DNA from: Anthoceros angustus
Taxonomy: Eukaryota > Streptophyta > Anthocerotopsida > Anthocerotales > Anthocerotaceae
Assembly (NCBI GenBank): GCA_010909165.1
Contig: MU008163.1
Coordinates: forward strand, 372,001-436,000
Length of the DNA: 64,000 bases
Direction of reading: 5' to 3'
Below the pieces are notes generated by a model. The model saw only the letters and a list, made by a program, of their open reading frames with translations. It was not told the DNA's origin and searched no databases. Below, piece by piece: positions 1-11,477 of the stretch (positions within the stretch are counted from its first letter, which is position 1; each line of letters begins with the position of its first letter). Made by a program: the position numbers and the translations under genes.

Positions 1-19
1 ACAAGACCTACCCCAAGTC

Positions 20-26
20 TATATAT
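20..26 (+). promoter_or_regulatory. Possible TATA box upstream of the PABP gene
   Basis: The run TATATAT lies about 115 bp before the chosen PABP start codon, a spacing that would suit a TATA box followed by a short 5' leader. It rests on base composition and position only. Confidence 0.3.
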
Positions 27-142
27 GGGGCCTAGGGCACAAGTTTAATTCCACTGACGATCGTCTCAGGTTGTTGCTTTTTGGAGCGGTTCCGATCTTC
101 CGTGTGGAGCACTTTCGTGTTCATTCGGCACAGGAGTCGGTC

Positions 143-2041
143 ATGGCTCAGGTTCAAGCACAGTCCCCTCAGCCGGTTCCTCAGCCTGGAGCTGCGGCTC
201 TCACTCTGTTCCTGGCCCCTCCTCTCTACGTGGGGGACCTAGAACCCAGTGTGTCCGAAGCTCATCTCTACGAGATCTTCAGGCAGATTGGGGAAATTGT
301 CTCTATTCGAGTCTGTCGTGATGGCATGACCCGACGCTCGCTGGAGTATGCTTATGTGAACTACAGGAGTGCTAACGATGCAATGCGCGCCCTGGATGTC
401 CTGAACTTCACCCCTGTGAGAGGGAAACCTATTCGGATTATGTATTCGAATAGGGACTCTAGTATTCGGAAGAGCGGAGCTGCCAACATCTTCATCAAGA
501 ACCTAGACAAGTCCCTTGATAGCAGAGCTCTCTATGATACATTCATAAACTTCGGGTCAATCCTCTCCTGCAAGGTGGCCACCGATGATTCAGGCCAATC
601 CAGAGGATATGGGTTTGTGCAGTTCGAGCAGGACGAGGATGCCCAAACTGCCATTGTAAACGTGAACGGCATGTTGTTGAAGGACAAGCAAGTGTTTGTG
701 GGCCCGTTTGTGCGGCGTCAGGAGAGGGATCAAGCTAGTGGTGCGTCCAAGTTCAACAATGTCTATGTGAAGAACCTTGCTGAGAGCACAACCGATGAGG
801 AGCTGAGGAAGATCTTTGGAGCTCATGGCAACATTGCCAGTGCTGTCGTAATGCGGGATGTTGAAGGGAAGTCGAAATGCTTTGGGTTTGTCAACTTCGA
901 ACTCGCAGAGGATGCTGCGAGAGCTGTGGCTGAGCTGAATGGAATGCAGTCCGATGATAGGGAGTGGTATGTTGGAAGAGCCCAGAAGAAATCTGAGAGA
1001 GAGGCAGACCTGCGTGCTAAGTTTGAGCGCGAACGGCAGGAGAGGATTGACAAGTACCAGGGTGTGAATCTGTACCTTAAGCACCTGGACGACAACATGG
1101 ATGAAGAGAAGTTGGAAGAGTTGTTTGCAGATTTCGGCACCATAACCTCATGCAAGGTTATGAGAGACCCTCAGGGTAGGAGTAGGGGTTCGGGATTTGT
1201 GGCATTTTCAGCCCCAGAGGAGGCCACCCGTGCGATGTATGAAATGAATGGCCGAATGGTGGGAACAAAGCCCCTGTATGTGGCTTTGGCCCAGCGAAAG
1301 GAAGAGCGCAGGGCAATGTTAACGCAGCAGGCACAATTTGCTCCAATGCGAGCACCAGTTGGAGTTGGTCCTGCTGTGCCAGCTACTAGCATGCCCATGT
1401 ACCATCCTGCCCCTGGATTGGGACAGCAGATCTTCAATGGGCAGCACCCACCTGGGATCATCCCTCCTCAGCCTACGCATGCGCAATTTGGTTGCGAGCA
1501 GCAGATCTTCAATGGGCAGCACCCACCTGGGATCATCCCTCCTCAGCCCACGCATGCGCAATTTGGTTGCGAGCAGCAGATCTTCAATGGGCAGCACCCA
1601 CCTGGGATCATCCCTCCTCAGCCTACGCATGCGCAATTTGGTTGCGAGCAGCAGATCTTCTATGGGCAGCACTCACCTTGGATCATCCCTCCTCAGCCTA
1701 CGCATGCGCAATTTGGTTGCGAGCAGCAGATCTTCAATGGGCAGCACCCACCTGGGATCATCCCTCCTCAGCCTACGCATGCGCAATTTGGTTGCGAGCA
1801 GCAGATCTTCTATGGGCAGCACTCACCTTGGATCATCCCTCCTCAGCCTACGCAGTTTGGTGACCATCAGCAGATGATGAGGATGAGCCATGGTCCTGGA
1901 GAGGCTCAAATGCAGCCTAACTCCTTTGTACCAGTTGCTCAACGGCGCCGACGCCAGCGAGGGAAGCGTGCTGGTGGGGGGAGAGGTACTAGAGCTCCAC
2001 AGCAACAGGCACCACATCAGGAGCACCAACCGCAGCTGTAG
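143..2041 (+). CDS. Poly(A)-binding protein, four RRMs, lacks MLLE domain
   Basis: Encodes a cytoplasmic poly(A)-binding protein of 632 aa, which would bind mRNA poly(A) tails. Four RNA-recognition motifs follow in order at about residues 27-103, 114-190, 205-282 and 309-385, with RNP-type segments such as [27 protein letters not shown] and [10 protein letters not shown] linker then carries six copies of a 25-residue repeat (residues 428-573), and a basic R/G-rich end closes the protein. The C-terminal MLLE (PABC) domain expected in plant PABPs is absent, and nothing resembling it is readable after the stop. The start at 143 (MAQVQAQ) is preferred over an in-frame ATG at 71 because the extra 24 residues are unlike a PABP N-terminus. 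The gene is intronless, unlike most plant PABP genes, so it may be a retrocopy, although the frame is open over its whole length. Confidence 0.85.
   Translation: MAQVQAQSPQPVPQPGAAALTLFLAPPLYVGDLEPSVSEAHLYEIFRQIGEIVSIRVCRDGMTRRSLEYAYVNYRSANDAMRALDVLNFTPVRGKPIRIMYSNRDSSIRKSGAANIFIKNLDKSLDSRALYDTFINFGSILSCKVATDDSGQSRGYGFVQFEQDEDAQTAIVNVNGMLLKDKQVFVGPFVRRQERDQASGASKFNNVYVKNLAESTTDEELRKIFGAHGNIASAVVMRDVEGKSKCFGFVNFELAEDAARAVAELNGMQSDDREWYVGRAQKKSEREADLRAKFERERQERIDKYQGVNLYLKHLDDNMDEEKLEELFADFGTITSCKVMRDPQGRSRGSGFVAFSAPEEATRAMYEMNGRMVGTKPLYVALAQRKEERRAMLTQQAQFAPMRAPVGVGPAVPATSMPMYHPAPGLGQQIFNGQHPPGIIPPQPTHAQFGCEQQIFNGQHPPGIIPPQPTHAQFGCEQQIFNGQHPPGIIPPQPTHAQFGCEQQIFYGQHSPWIIPPQPTHAQFGCEQQIFNGQHPPGIIPPQPTHAQFGCEQQIFYGQHSPWIIPPQPTQFGDHQQMMRMSHGPGEAQMQPNSFVPVAQRRRRQRGKRAGGGRGTRAPQQQAPHQEHQPQL
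1424..1860 (+). repeat. 75-bp coding minisatellite in the PABP linker
   Basis: Six units start at 1424, 1499, 1574, 1649, 1724 and 1799. Each encodes a 25-residue unit that begins [15 protein letters not shown]. There are two unit types, FNGQHPPG and FYGQHSPW, in the order N-N-N-Y-N-Y. The last two N-Y pairs suggest that a dimer was duplicated. The period is a multiple of three, so copy-number change would keep the frame. Confidence 0.9.
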
Positions 2042-2496
2042 CTGCACCATAACGGGCTCGGCAGTTTTGGGGCGTAACTCGTCTTTTCCACGAGGAAGCC
2101 TGGTCTTCAGAGGTTGGTGGCTGTCCTTGGTGAGTCCTGGCGTATTCTCTTTTCTCAAGGCGCCTTCAGGTCCCTCTGTCACCTGGCTGCCAGCTATGTT
2201 GGTCGGTCACCAAGCAAATCGAGATGCTGGTGGACCAAGAATTTGTTTTTGATCCTGGGTCTTGTCTGTCGTTTAGAACGGGGTCTGGAGGTGGTTGTTG
2301 GACCTTCAGCTTGGGAATTCCATATTTGTATCTGCCCCAGTAATGTGATTCCGTGTTCTCTAAAAAATGGGGCGTAAAGCCCGACCTAACGAGGCCGCTT
2401 GTAGTCCGTGTTCATGATCGACTCAAGCAAAGCAGCAAGTCTATTGGCACCCTCGACAATTTCATTCAAACCGCGCGCCGGGTGAATACAGTGTTG
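2042..2496. other. PABP 3' flank, no gene recognised
   Basis: This stretch follows the PABP stop. Short open frames exist, but none resembles a PABC domain or any family I know. It probably holds the 3' untranslated region and a spacer. Confidence 0.5.
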
Positions 2497-3250
2497 AGTC
2501 TGACTGGGCACGGATCTTCCAGCAGGGGCTTACCTGAAGATCGTGGTCCTTGCAGGCCTACAGCATGTGAAACGGCTAAAAAGAAATCGTGAGCAAGCTA
2601 TGGGATCAGGGCCGTGTCACTGAGGCGGTTGAGGCGTTGGGACTTTTGGTGCACAGAGACTGCTTTGTTTCTACATTTCTGTTTTATCCTGTTTTGTTGA
2701 GAAGTGACTGAACAAGTATATTGTGTTGGGTAGTCCCTTGCATGCTTTCACGGTGGGGTGTGAGTCGGATCCTGCGGATGTATGCTTCCCATGGCAGGTT
2801 GCAAGACCCAATGGATGTGTTTGAAGTGCACGTGGTTGCTGTGCCAGATAGCCTTCATGTGGTGCGGGTTAATCTCGCGCAGAGGCCACACACGAGGGAG
2901 GCCAGCACGCCCAGGTGCTGGCCGCCCTCGTGTGTGGCCTCTGCGCGAGATTACTCCCTTTATAACAGTACCAGTAACAGTGGTCTTCCACAATTTGTGC
3001 GCATGTCAAACACTAGACAAGACAGGCAGGCCATAACACTTCGTCATAGAATGCGCTCCTCAAGTGTGGATCCAGATGGGGATTTGTTTGTGGCAGCGCT
3101 TGCCCTTCAGGCCAGTGCAAGGGGCCCGGACTTGGAACATGGCCAGCAATATGGGTGCATGCTTACTTGCTGGACAGTGATGTGTAGCCCACAGGTTGGT
3201 GAACATGTATAAAAAGCGTGGCAGCTTGGAAGACATATATGTCCAGCTTG
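2497..3250 (+). pseudogene. PPR pseudogene, relative of the 7604-10807 gene
   Basis: The DNA from about 2497 follows the 5' half of the intact PPR gene at 7604 closely. Shared stretches include GQDRQA, MYASHGRLQD and LVNMYKKRGS (LVNMYAKCGS in the intact gene). It is broken by frameshifts, by a deletion of about 24 bp near 2768 (the part encoding DTFLCNHI in the intact gene) and by an inserted hairpin sequence near 2866-2983. Homology fades after about 3250. It appears to be a dead partial duplicate that covers the N-terminal region and the first PPR motifs only. Confidence 0.8.
2871..2952. repeat. Near-perfect 38-bp inverted repeat (hairpin)
   Basis: Arms 2871-2908 and 2915-2952 are reverse complements with one mismatch and a 6-nt loop. 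The hairpin lies in an extra segment absent from the intact PPR paralogue, between the parts matching ATGTGGT and GGTCTTCC. A related half-arm (AATCTCGCGAGACC...) occurs near 53,016-53,055, so the sequence is repeated in this genome. Confidence 0.9.
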
Positions 3251-3665
3251 TGAAGCTTGGGGCTCAGACAGTGACAGAAGATCAATTTAACATACATATC
3301 TCCCGGTCTTACAGTTGCAAACAATACACTCTTGGAGGTTTAACGAAGAGGGATCAATTCGGGCAATTCCCCATCCTTGACCGTGATCCACTGCCCGAGA
3401 TCTGTAACAGACTAAGTTCCTACGGACTGAAAAACCCAGCAAACGCATTCTGCTAATTGACGAGAACTCTGGCAATCCGATAAGACAGTTCCCCCTGCAC
3501 AGCACAATCATATGTTGCACGGCTTGCAGGTCTTGTCCCTGTCTACAATGCCCACTTCAAACACATCCATCACGTCTTGCAGGACTGCTATCACTGAGGA
3601 AGGCTGGGACGGCAGCACGCACGAAAACATGAAGAGGGATATTTGGAAATACAAAAGTGTGTAAA
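3251..3665. other. Spacer between PPR pseudogene and ADC 3' end
   Basis: No gene, RNA or recognisable element was found here. The short open frames show no family signature. Confidence 0.5.
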
Positions 3666-6125
<2,460 letters not shown>

Positions 6126-7603
6126 CTTCCTTCCCCGCTATCTAGATCTGTCCTCAGCACACGCACGTGAAACAAACAATGCGATCGCGAGGAAGGCCCG
6201 GGACTGCAGATTAACAGCAACGGGAGGCAGATGGAGGCACAGTCTAGAGCGGGGTGACCAAGGAACACAAAGGCAAAGCAAAAGTGAAGCACAGTACGAG
6301 CTCAAGGAGAAGGCTCAGGCCGGGGCAGATTTACACAACGCGGGAGGGAGGGAGGGGAAGATGGGGAGACGTCGGCGAAAGGGCAGGATAGGCTAGGGCA
6401 GGGCAGGGCACGGAAGTGAGTCAAGTCTGGGTGCGCGGACGTCTCATCCACCTGCTCTAGACTGCACAACGGGCATCTAGATCGGGTTGTGGAATCATTC
6501 CGGCGGGAACGTCTCTAGCCCGCGCTCACAGATCGGGACGCGCGTCTATGGACCAAATTAAAATGATCGCACTCAGTCGGGTCACTGCCGCTATCACGCT
6601 GTATGCACTGTGGTTCCATTGCACCAGGCATCGTCTCTATTCATATGGCTCGCATGTCCCCTGTGTGTGTGCGCTGTGGTGTGGGCTGATTGTAACTCGG
6701 TTCTTCACTCTCGCAAGGACCTTGTCACATGCTTTCGAGCTCCTCAATTGGAGAACCTTGAAATTTTCATAGCACTTTGTGATGGATCTCTAACGCTTAC
6801 CCTCACGACCGATTCGACCTTTTCCAGCAGCGGATCAACACAGTTCCTAAAGTTTGGAACTTTTCATACGAATCATACCTCCAAGAATGGAACCTTAGGC
6901 CTCCCTACAGCTCATGGCTTTTTCTCCGAGCAGCACAGTTTAGAAAGCAAACTTCACCAAACATTTCTTATACGTCGAGTTCTAGAACCAGGTTTTAGGA
7001 CTGCCTTCCACTGCGCAATGCACAAGGTCCTCAGGGTTTGGATGGAATTCGGGGCGGTGATGAATCTGTGAGTACGTCGCCATCCCACTTAATTCGCGAC
7101 CCCGAACTTGAATTACAACTGCGTGAATGGAATGAATGAATAGTGGTGTGAAGATTGAGAATTAAAGCGTGCAGTCGACCGTTGAGAACGATGGTATCTC
7201 CGGTCGAAATCCTAACGACATGACAAAGAGGGATCCATATGGAGATATTCAGTTTTAATGTATATCAAGTTTTTAAGTAACTCAGCACACTGGGATGGTA
7301 TGCCCTAGTTACTTTAGAATACGGCGTGGGTAAGAAGACAATATGTTAGTGTGAACGCGTGAACTGGAAAGTGAAGAATTATACTTGCCTACATATGTAT
7401 ATACCAAAAACCATGTATGCAAATACATACTTATAAAATCACAATATATGTAAAATGTTCCCTGTCTGAATGCTTTGCGCGCGCACAAATCTGCGGTGAG
7501 CGGTCGGGCAGCCACGATTGTCTTCATATTGCTCGATGCCATTGAAATAATCTGAGGGTAACAGGACCCGTGGCAGACTTTACAAAGTGGTGGATTATCG
7601 GGT
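6126..7603. other. Intergenic region between ADC relic and PPR gene
   Basis: No recognisable gene. The ORF at 6610-7071 has no family signature and unremarkable composition. The first part probably contains the former ADC promoter. The last few hundred bases are the likely promoter and leader of the PPR gene, but no clear core element stands out. Confidence 0.5.
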
Positions 7604-10600
7604 ATGGCAGGGAGGGCTCCGCCTCCCGCTTACCTGACTCCAAGGAATGGATTATTGGCAAACAACGAAGTCGCACGGTGGAGAACACCTTCACCAAATT
7701 TGCCAGGCCCACCAGGTGGATCTCTGACTGGACAAGGATCTTCCAGCATATCCAACTGTAGCTCACCTGAAAATCCTAGCCCTGGTAGGACTGTAGGATG
7801 TGAAAGCGTGGCGACGGCTAAAATCGTGAGCAAGCTATGTGATCAGGGCCGTGTCACTGAGGCGGTTGAGGCTTTGGGAGTGTTGGTGCTGAGAGACTGT
7901 TTTGTTTCTAGGTTTCTGTTTTATCCTGTTATTAAGAAATGTGGAGTGAACAGGAATCTTGTGTTGGGTCGTCGAGTGCATGCTTTCACGGTGAAAGCGG
8001 GGTATGAGTCGGACACGTTCCTGTGCAACCACATTCTGCGGATGTATGCTTCCCATGGCAGGTTGCAAGACGCGATGGATGTGTTTGGAGTGGTTGCTGA
8101 GCCAGATGCCTTTATGTGGTCTTCCATAATTTCTGCGCATGTTAAACACGGACAAGACAGGCAGGCTATAGCACTCTATCATAAAATGCGCAGGTCAAGT
8201 GTGCAGCCAGATGGGCATGTGTTTGTTGCAGCCCTTCAGGCGTGTGCAATAGGCTCAGACTTGGAATATGGGCAGCAGGTGCATGCTGACTTGCTGGCCA
8301 GTGGGTTTGGGGATGATTTGTTTGTCTGTAATTGTCTGGTGAACATGTATGCCAAGTGTGGCAGCCTGGCAGATGCTCAGAGAGTCTTTGATGGACTTGG
8401 ACAGAAAGATGTGGTCACTTGGACTGTCTTGATAGCAGGATATTCGCAGCAGGGCATGGGTCAGGAAGCCCTCCTTCTTTACAGTGCTATGCAAGGGGGA
8501 GGCATGGCTGTACCTGATCTTGTGACGTTTGTGTGCCTCTTGCAGGCATGTGCAAGTGTGGGCACCCCAGCATTAGAGATGGGAAAGGAGCTTCATGGTG
8601 AAATTAGAGAACGAGGACATCTGGCTGATGTGTTTGTAGCCAGCAGCTTGGTGAACATGTATGCAAAGTGTGGCAGCTTGGAAGCTGCTCAGGCAGTGTT
8701 TGACAGAGTTAGCCAAAAACCCGTGGAGACGTGGAATGCCTTGATAGCAGGATATTCCCAGCAGGGGATGGGCCAGAAAGCCCTCTCACTCTACAACGTT
8801 ATGCAGGACGAGGGCATCGCTGTACCCAATTCTGCGACATTTGTGTGTCTCTTGCAGGCATGTGCAAGTGTAGGCACTCCAGCTGCGGAGTCGGGGAAGC
8901 AGCTTCATTCGCAAATCAGAGAACTAGAACTTGAGGCGGATGTGTTTGTAGCCAACAGTTTGGTGAACATGTATTTGAAGTGTGGCAGCTTGGAAGACGC
9001 TCAAAGAGTGTTTGATGGGCTTGTTCAGAAAGATGTGGTGACATGGACGTCGTTAATTGCAGGGTATTCCCAGCAGGGCATGGGTCAAGAAGCCCTTCGT
9101 CTGTACAGCGTCATGCAAGACGAAGGCATCTCTTTACCCAATTCTGTGACCTTTTCGTACCTACTGCAGGCATGTGCAAGTGTTGGCACCCAAGCTTTGG
9201 AGACGGGGAAGCAGCTTCATGCACAAATTAGAGAATCAGGACATGAGGCAGATTTGTTTGTAGCAAACAGTTTGGTAAACATGTATGCAAAGTGTGGTAG
9301 CTTGGACGATGCCCAAAAAATATTTGACGGACTTGGTCAAAAAGATATGGTGACATGGAATTCCCTGATAGGAGGGTACTCCCAGCAGGGCATGGGCCGT
9401 GAAGCCCTTCTTCTCTACAGTGTCATGGAAGAAGAAGGCATTGCTGTACCTGATTCTGTGACATTTGTGTCTCTCCTGCTGGCATGTGCAAGTATGGGCA
9501 CCCCAGCTTTGCAGATGGGGAAGCAGCTCCATGCACAAGTTAGGGAACGAGGACATGAAGCTGATTTGCTTGTAGCTAACAGTTTGGTGAACATGTATGC
9601 AAAGTGCGGCAGCCTAGAAGACGCTCGTAGAGTGTTCGACACACTTGGTGTGAAAGATGTGGTGACCTGGAATGTCATGATAACAGGGTATTCCCAGCAG
9701 GGCATGGGCGAGCACGCCATTCGTGTTTACATTGCGATGCAAGAAGAAGGCATCGCTGTTCCCAATGCTGCGACATTTGTGTGCCTATTGCAGGCATGTG
9801 CAGATGTGGCAGCTCTGCACCTGGGAAGGCAGCTACATGCACAGGTTAACGAACAAGGACTTTCAGCGGATATGTTTGTCGCCAGCAGTTTGATAAACAT
9901 GTATGCAAAGGCCGGCAGCATGGTTGATGCACAGCAGTTGTTTGACATGCTATCTGAAAAGGACGTGGTCGCCTGGAGCACTCTGATTGCAGGCTACACC
10001 TATCAAGGAGACAGTGAAGTGGTCTTTGAATTGGTCCACAGAATGACGGAGGATGGCATACAACCAGTCAGCATCACATTCCTCAGTGTACTATCAGTAT
10101 GCAGTCATGTGGGTTTGGTGAACAAGGGGAGAGAGTACTTTGACTCTATGAGCAGAGATTACGGCATCAGTCCCACAGTGGAGCACTACTCATGCATGGT
10201 AGATCTCCTAGGCCGCGCAGGCCACCTGAATGAGGCACTCACCGTGGCAAGCACAATGCCTGTACAGCCGAACGCTGCAGTTTGGCACACTCTGCTAGGT
10301 GCTTCTCAAAAGTGGAGCAATGTTGAGGTGGGACGCCATGCTTTCGACGAAGCAATGAAGCTGGACATGCATGACGCTGCTGCGCATGTGTTGATATCAA
10401 ACATATACACCGGTGCCCAGATGTGGGAGCAGGCACAGGAGATGCAGGCGAGGAGAAAAGGAATCAGGGCCAGGAAGCAGCCTGGTCAGAGCTGGTGGAC
10501 AGACATGGACGGGCTGGTGCACAGCTTTTTGGTTGGGGATAAGAATCACCCAAAGAGTCAAGTAAGGCTGAAACAATGGTTGTTCAAAATGAACCAAGTA

Positions 10601-10807
10601 AGGAATGCGGCAGACATATCCTGTGATGAAACGGAAGAGCATCTATTCAGGCATAGCGAGAAATTGGCTGTGCCACATGCCAACTGGCTGCACATCACAC
10701 CTGAAGGGACCTCCATAATTCCTTTGAAAAGACAGCGATTTTGTGTTGCCCGTCACATTGCCACTAAGTACGTAAAGAAAGGACTCTCAGCTGCTGAAGA
10801 TGCATGA
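7604..10807 (+). CDS. PLS-class PPR protein with E motifs and degenerate DYW tail
   Basis: Encodes a 1067-aa pentatricopeptide-repeat protein, a family that binds organelle RNA one base per repeat and commonly directs C-to-U editing. After about 75 low-complexity residues come PPR motifs of the P-L-S type. A triplet of about 104 residues, centred on GYSQQGMGQEA and LVNMYAKCGSLEDA, recurs near residues 279, 383, 487, 591 and 695 with very high identity. E1 and E2 motifs follow (about 860-985, including HVLISNIY and GQSWWTDMDG). The tail keeps the DYW-deaminase HxE signature as HSEKLAV (about 1017). The CxxCH zinc motif reads CVARH (about 1047), so one zinc-binding Cys is Arg. The protein ends about 30 residues before a normal DYW end. 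The frame is intronless and open throughout. The start at 7604 is the first ATG of the frame, and a clear organelle presequence is not obvious. It is probably an active gene but one unlikely to deaminate by itself. Confidence 0.85.
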   Translation: MAGRAPPPAYLTPRNGLLANNEVARWRTPSPNLPGPPGGSLTGQGSSSISNCSSPENPSPGRTVGCESVATAKIVSKLCDQGRVTEAVEALGVLVLRDCFVSRFLFYPVIKKCGVNRNLVLGRRVHAFTVKAGYESDTFLCNHILRMYASHGRLQDAMDVFGVVAEPDAFMWSSIISAHVKHGQDRQAIALYHKMRRSSVQPDGHVFVAALQACAIGSDLEYGQQVHADLLASGFGDDLFVCNCLVNMYAKCGSLADAQRVFDGLGQKDVVTWTVLIAGYSQQGMGQEALLLYSAMQGGGMAVPDLVTFVCLLQACASVGTPALEMGKELHGEIRERGHLADVFVASSLVNMYAKCGSLEAAQAVFDRVSQKPVETWNALIAGYSQQGMGQKALSLYNVMQDEGIAVPNSATFVCLLQACASVGTPAAESGKQLHSQIRELELEADVFVANSLVNMYLKCGSLEDAQRVFDGLVQKDVVTWTSLIAGYSQQGMGQEALRLYSVMQDEGISLPNSVTFSYLLQACASVGTQALETGKQLHAQIRESGHEADLFVANSLVNMYAKCGSLDDAQKIFDGLGQKDMVTWNSLIGGYSQQGMGREALLLYSVMEEEGIAVPDSVTFVSLLLACASMGTPALQMGKQLHAQVRERGHEADLLVANSLVNMYAKCGSLEDARRVFDTLGVKDVVTWNVMITGYSQQGMGEHAIRVYIAMQEEGIAVPNAATFVCLLQACADVAALHLGRQLHAQVNEQGLSADMFVASSLINMYAKAGSMVDAQQLFDMLSEKDVVAWSTLIAGYTYQGDSEVVFELVHRMTEDGIQPVSITFLSVLSVCSHVGLVNKGREYFDSMSRDYGISPTVEHYSCMVDLLGRAGHLNEALTVASTMPVQPNAAVWHTLLGASQKWSNVEVGRHAFDEAMKLDMHDAAAHVLISNIYTGAQMWEQAQEMQARRKGIRARKQPGQSWWTDMDGLVHSFLVGDKNHPKSQVRLKQWLFKMNQVRNAADISCDETEEHLFRHSEKLAVPHANWLHITPEGTSIIPLKRQRFCVARHIATKYVKKGLSAAEDA
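8130..9990 (+). repeat. Tandem 312-bp PPR triplet repeats inside the gene
   Basis: The nucleotide block around TCCCAGCAGGGCATGGG recurs at about 8440, 8751, 9062, 9374 and 9686, a period of 311-312 bp or 104 codons. Similarity is high at the DNA level and not only in protein, which suggests recent duplication or conversion among the triplets. Confidence 0.85.
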
Positions 10808-11477
10808 AGATAAATTCTCCATTCCACGTCTCTGCAACCTTCCCTTGAACCTGGAAGACTCAGCTGGGAACATCTTGGCATAAGCACTGTTCGGCAACAC
10901 TTTTCCGGCTTCATGAATCCTATCAGATAACAACCCTTTCCCTCCCTTGCAACGACGTGCAGTGCGGCATGCATTTGCCAGAGGGAAAACACGAACGTGG
11001 GGTCATGTGTATGTACTGTGGAGTATGAAAAATTTGTGCAAGACGCCAGGTGCTGTCGGCTGGGTGGAGGACACCATAGCTCTAATCAAGATGCCATCGT
11101 ATTAGCATCTTTCCCCACACCTGTCGGCTCCAAAACCTGTCCGGAAGTCAGGGTGTCACAAGCATGAAGTGTCACACGCACAGTCCGCCACTGCGGAAGC
11201 CTCTGGTTCGAATACGGTGATTTGGTGTAACCACGGCAGCATTGCCACTTGTTGCAATGCAACAGGAAAAGGCCATGTTCGTCAGGGGGATCGCACTGAG
11301 CCGTGTGCTATATTTGCTCCTAGACGGGCGGAGAGGAAGCAGTGCAGCTTTGGCTTGGCCTTGGAGAAGTGAGAAAGCCTGCGGAACTCTTCCTCCTCTC
11401 GTGTCCCGTTGCATTGCAAGTTCCACATAGCAGGAACCACACTGCAGATTTCGAGGACGCTCCGATTCAGGCACACA
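10808..11477. other. Intergenic region, PPR 3' flank and CslA leader
   Basis: No gene recognised. Open frames on both strands near 11,170-11,470 overlap the CslA 5' region and carry no family signature. An upstream in-frame ATG at 11,409 could extend CslA by 23 residues. Confidence 0.45.

Noticed and set aside
6610-7071. 153-aa ORF upstream of the PPR gene
   Set aside because: Composition is like non-coding DNA and nothing in it is recognisable.
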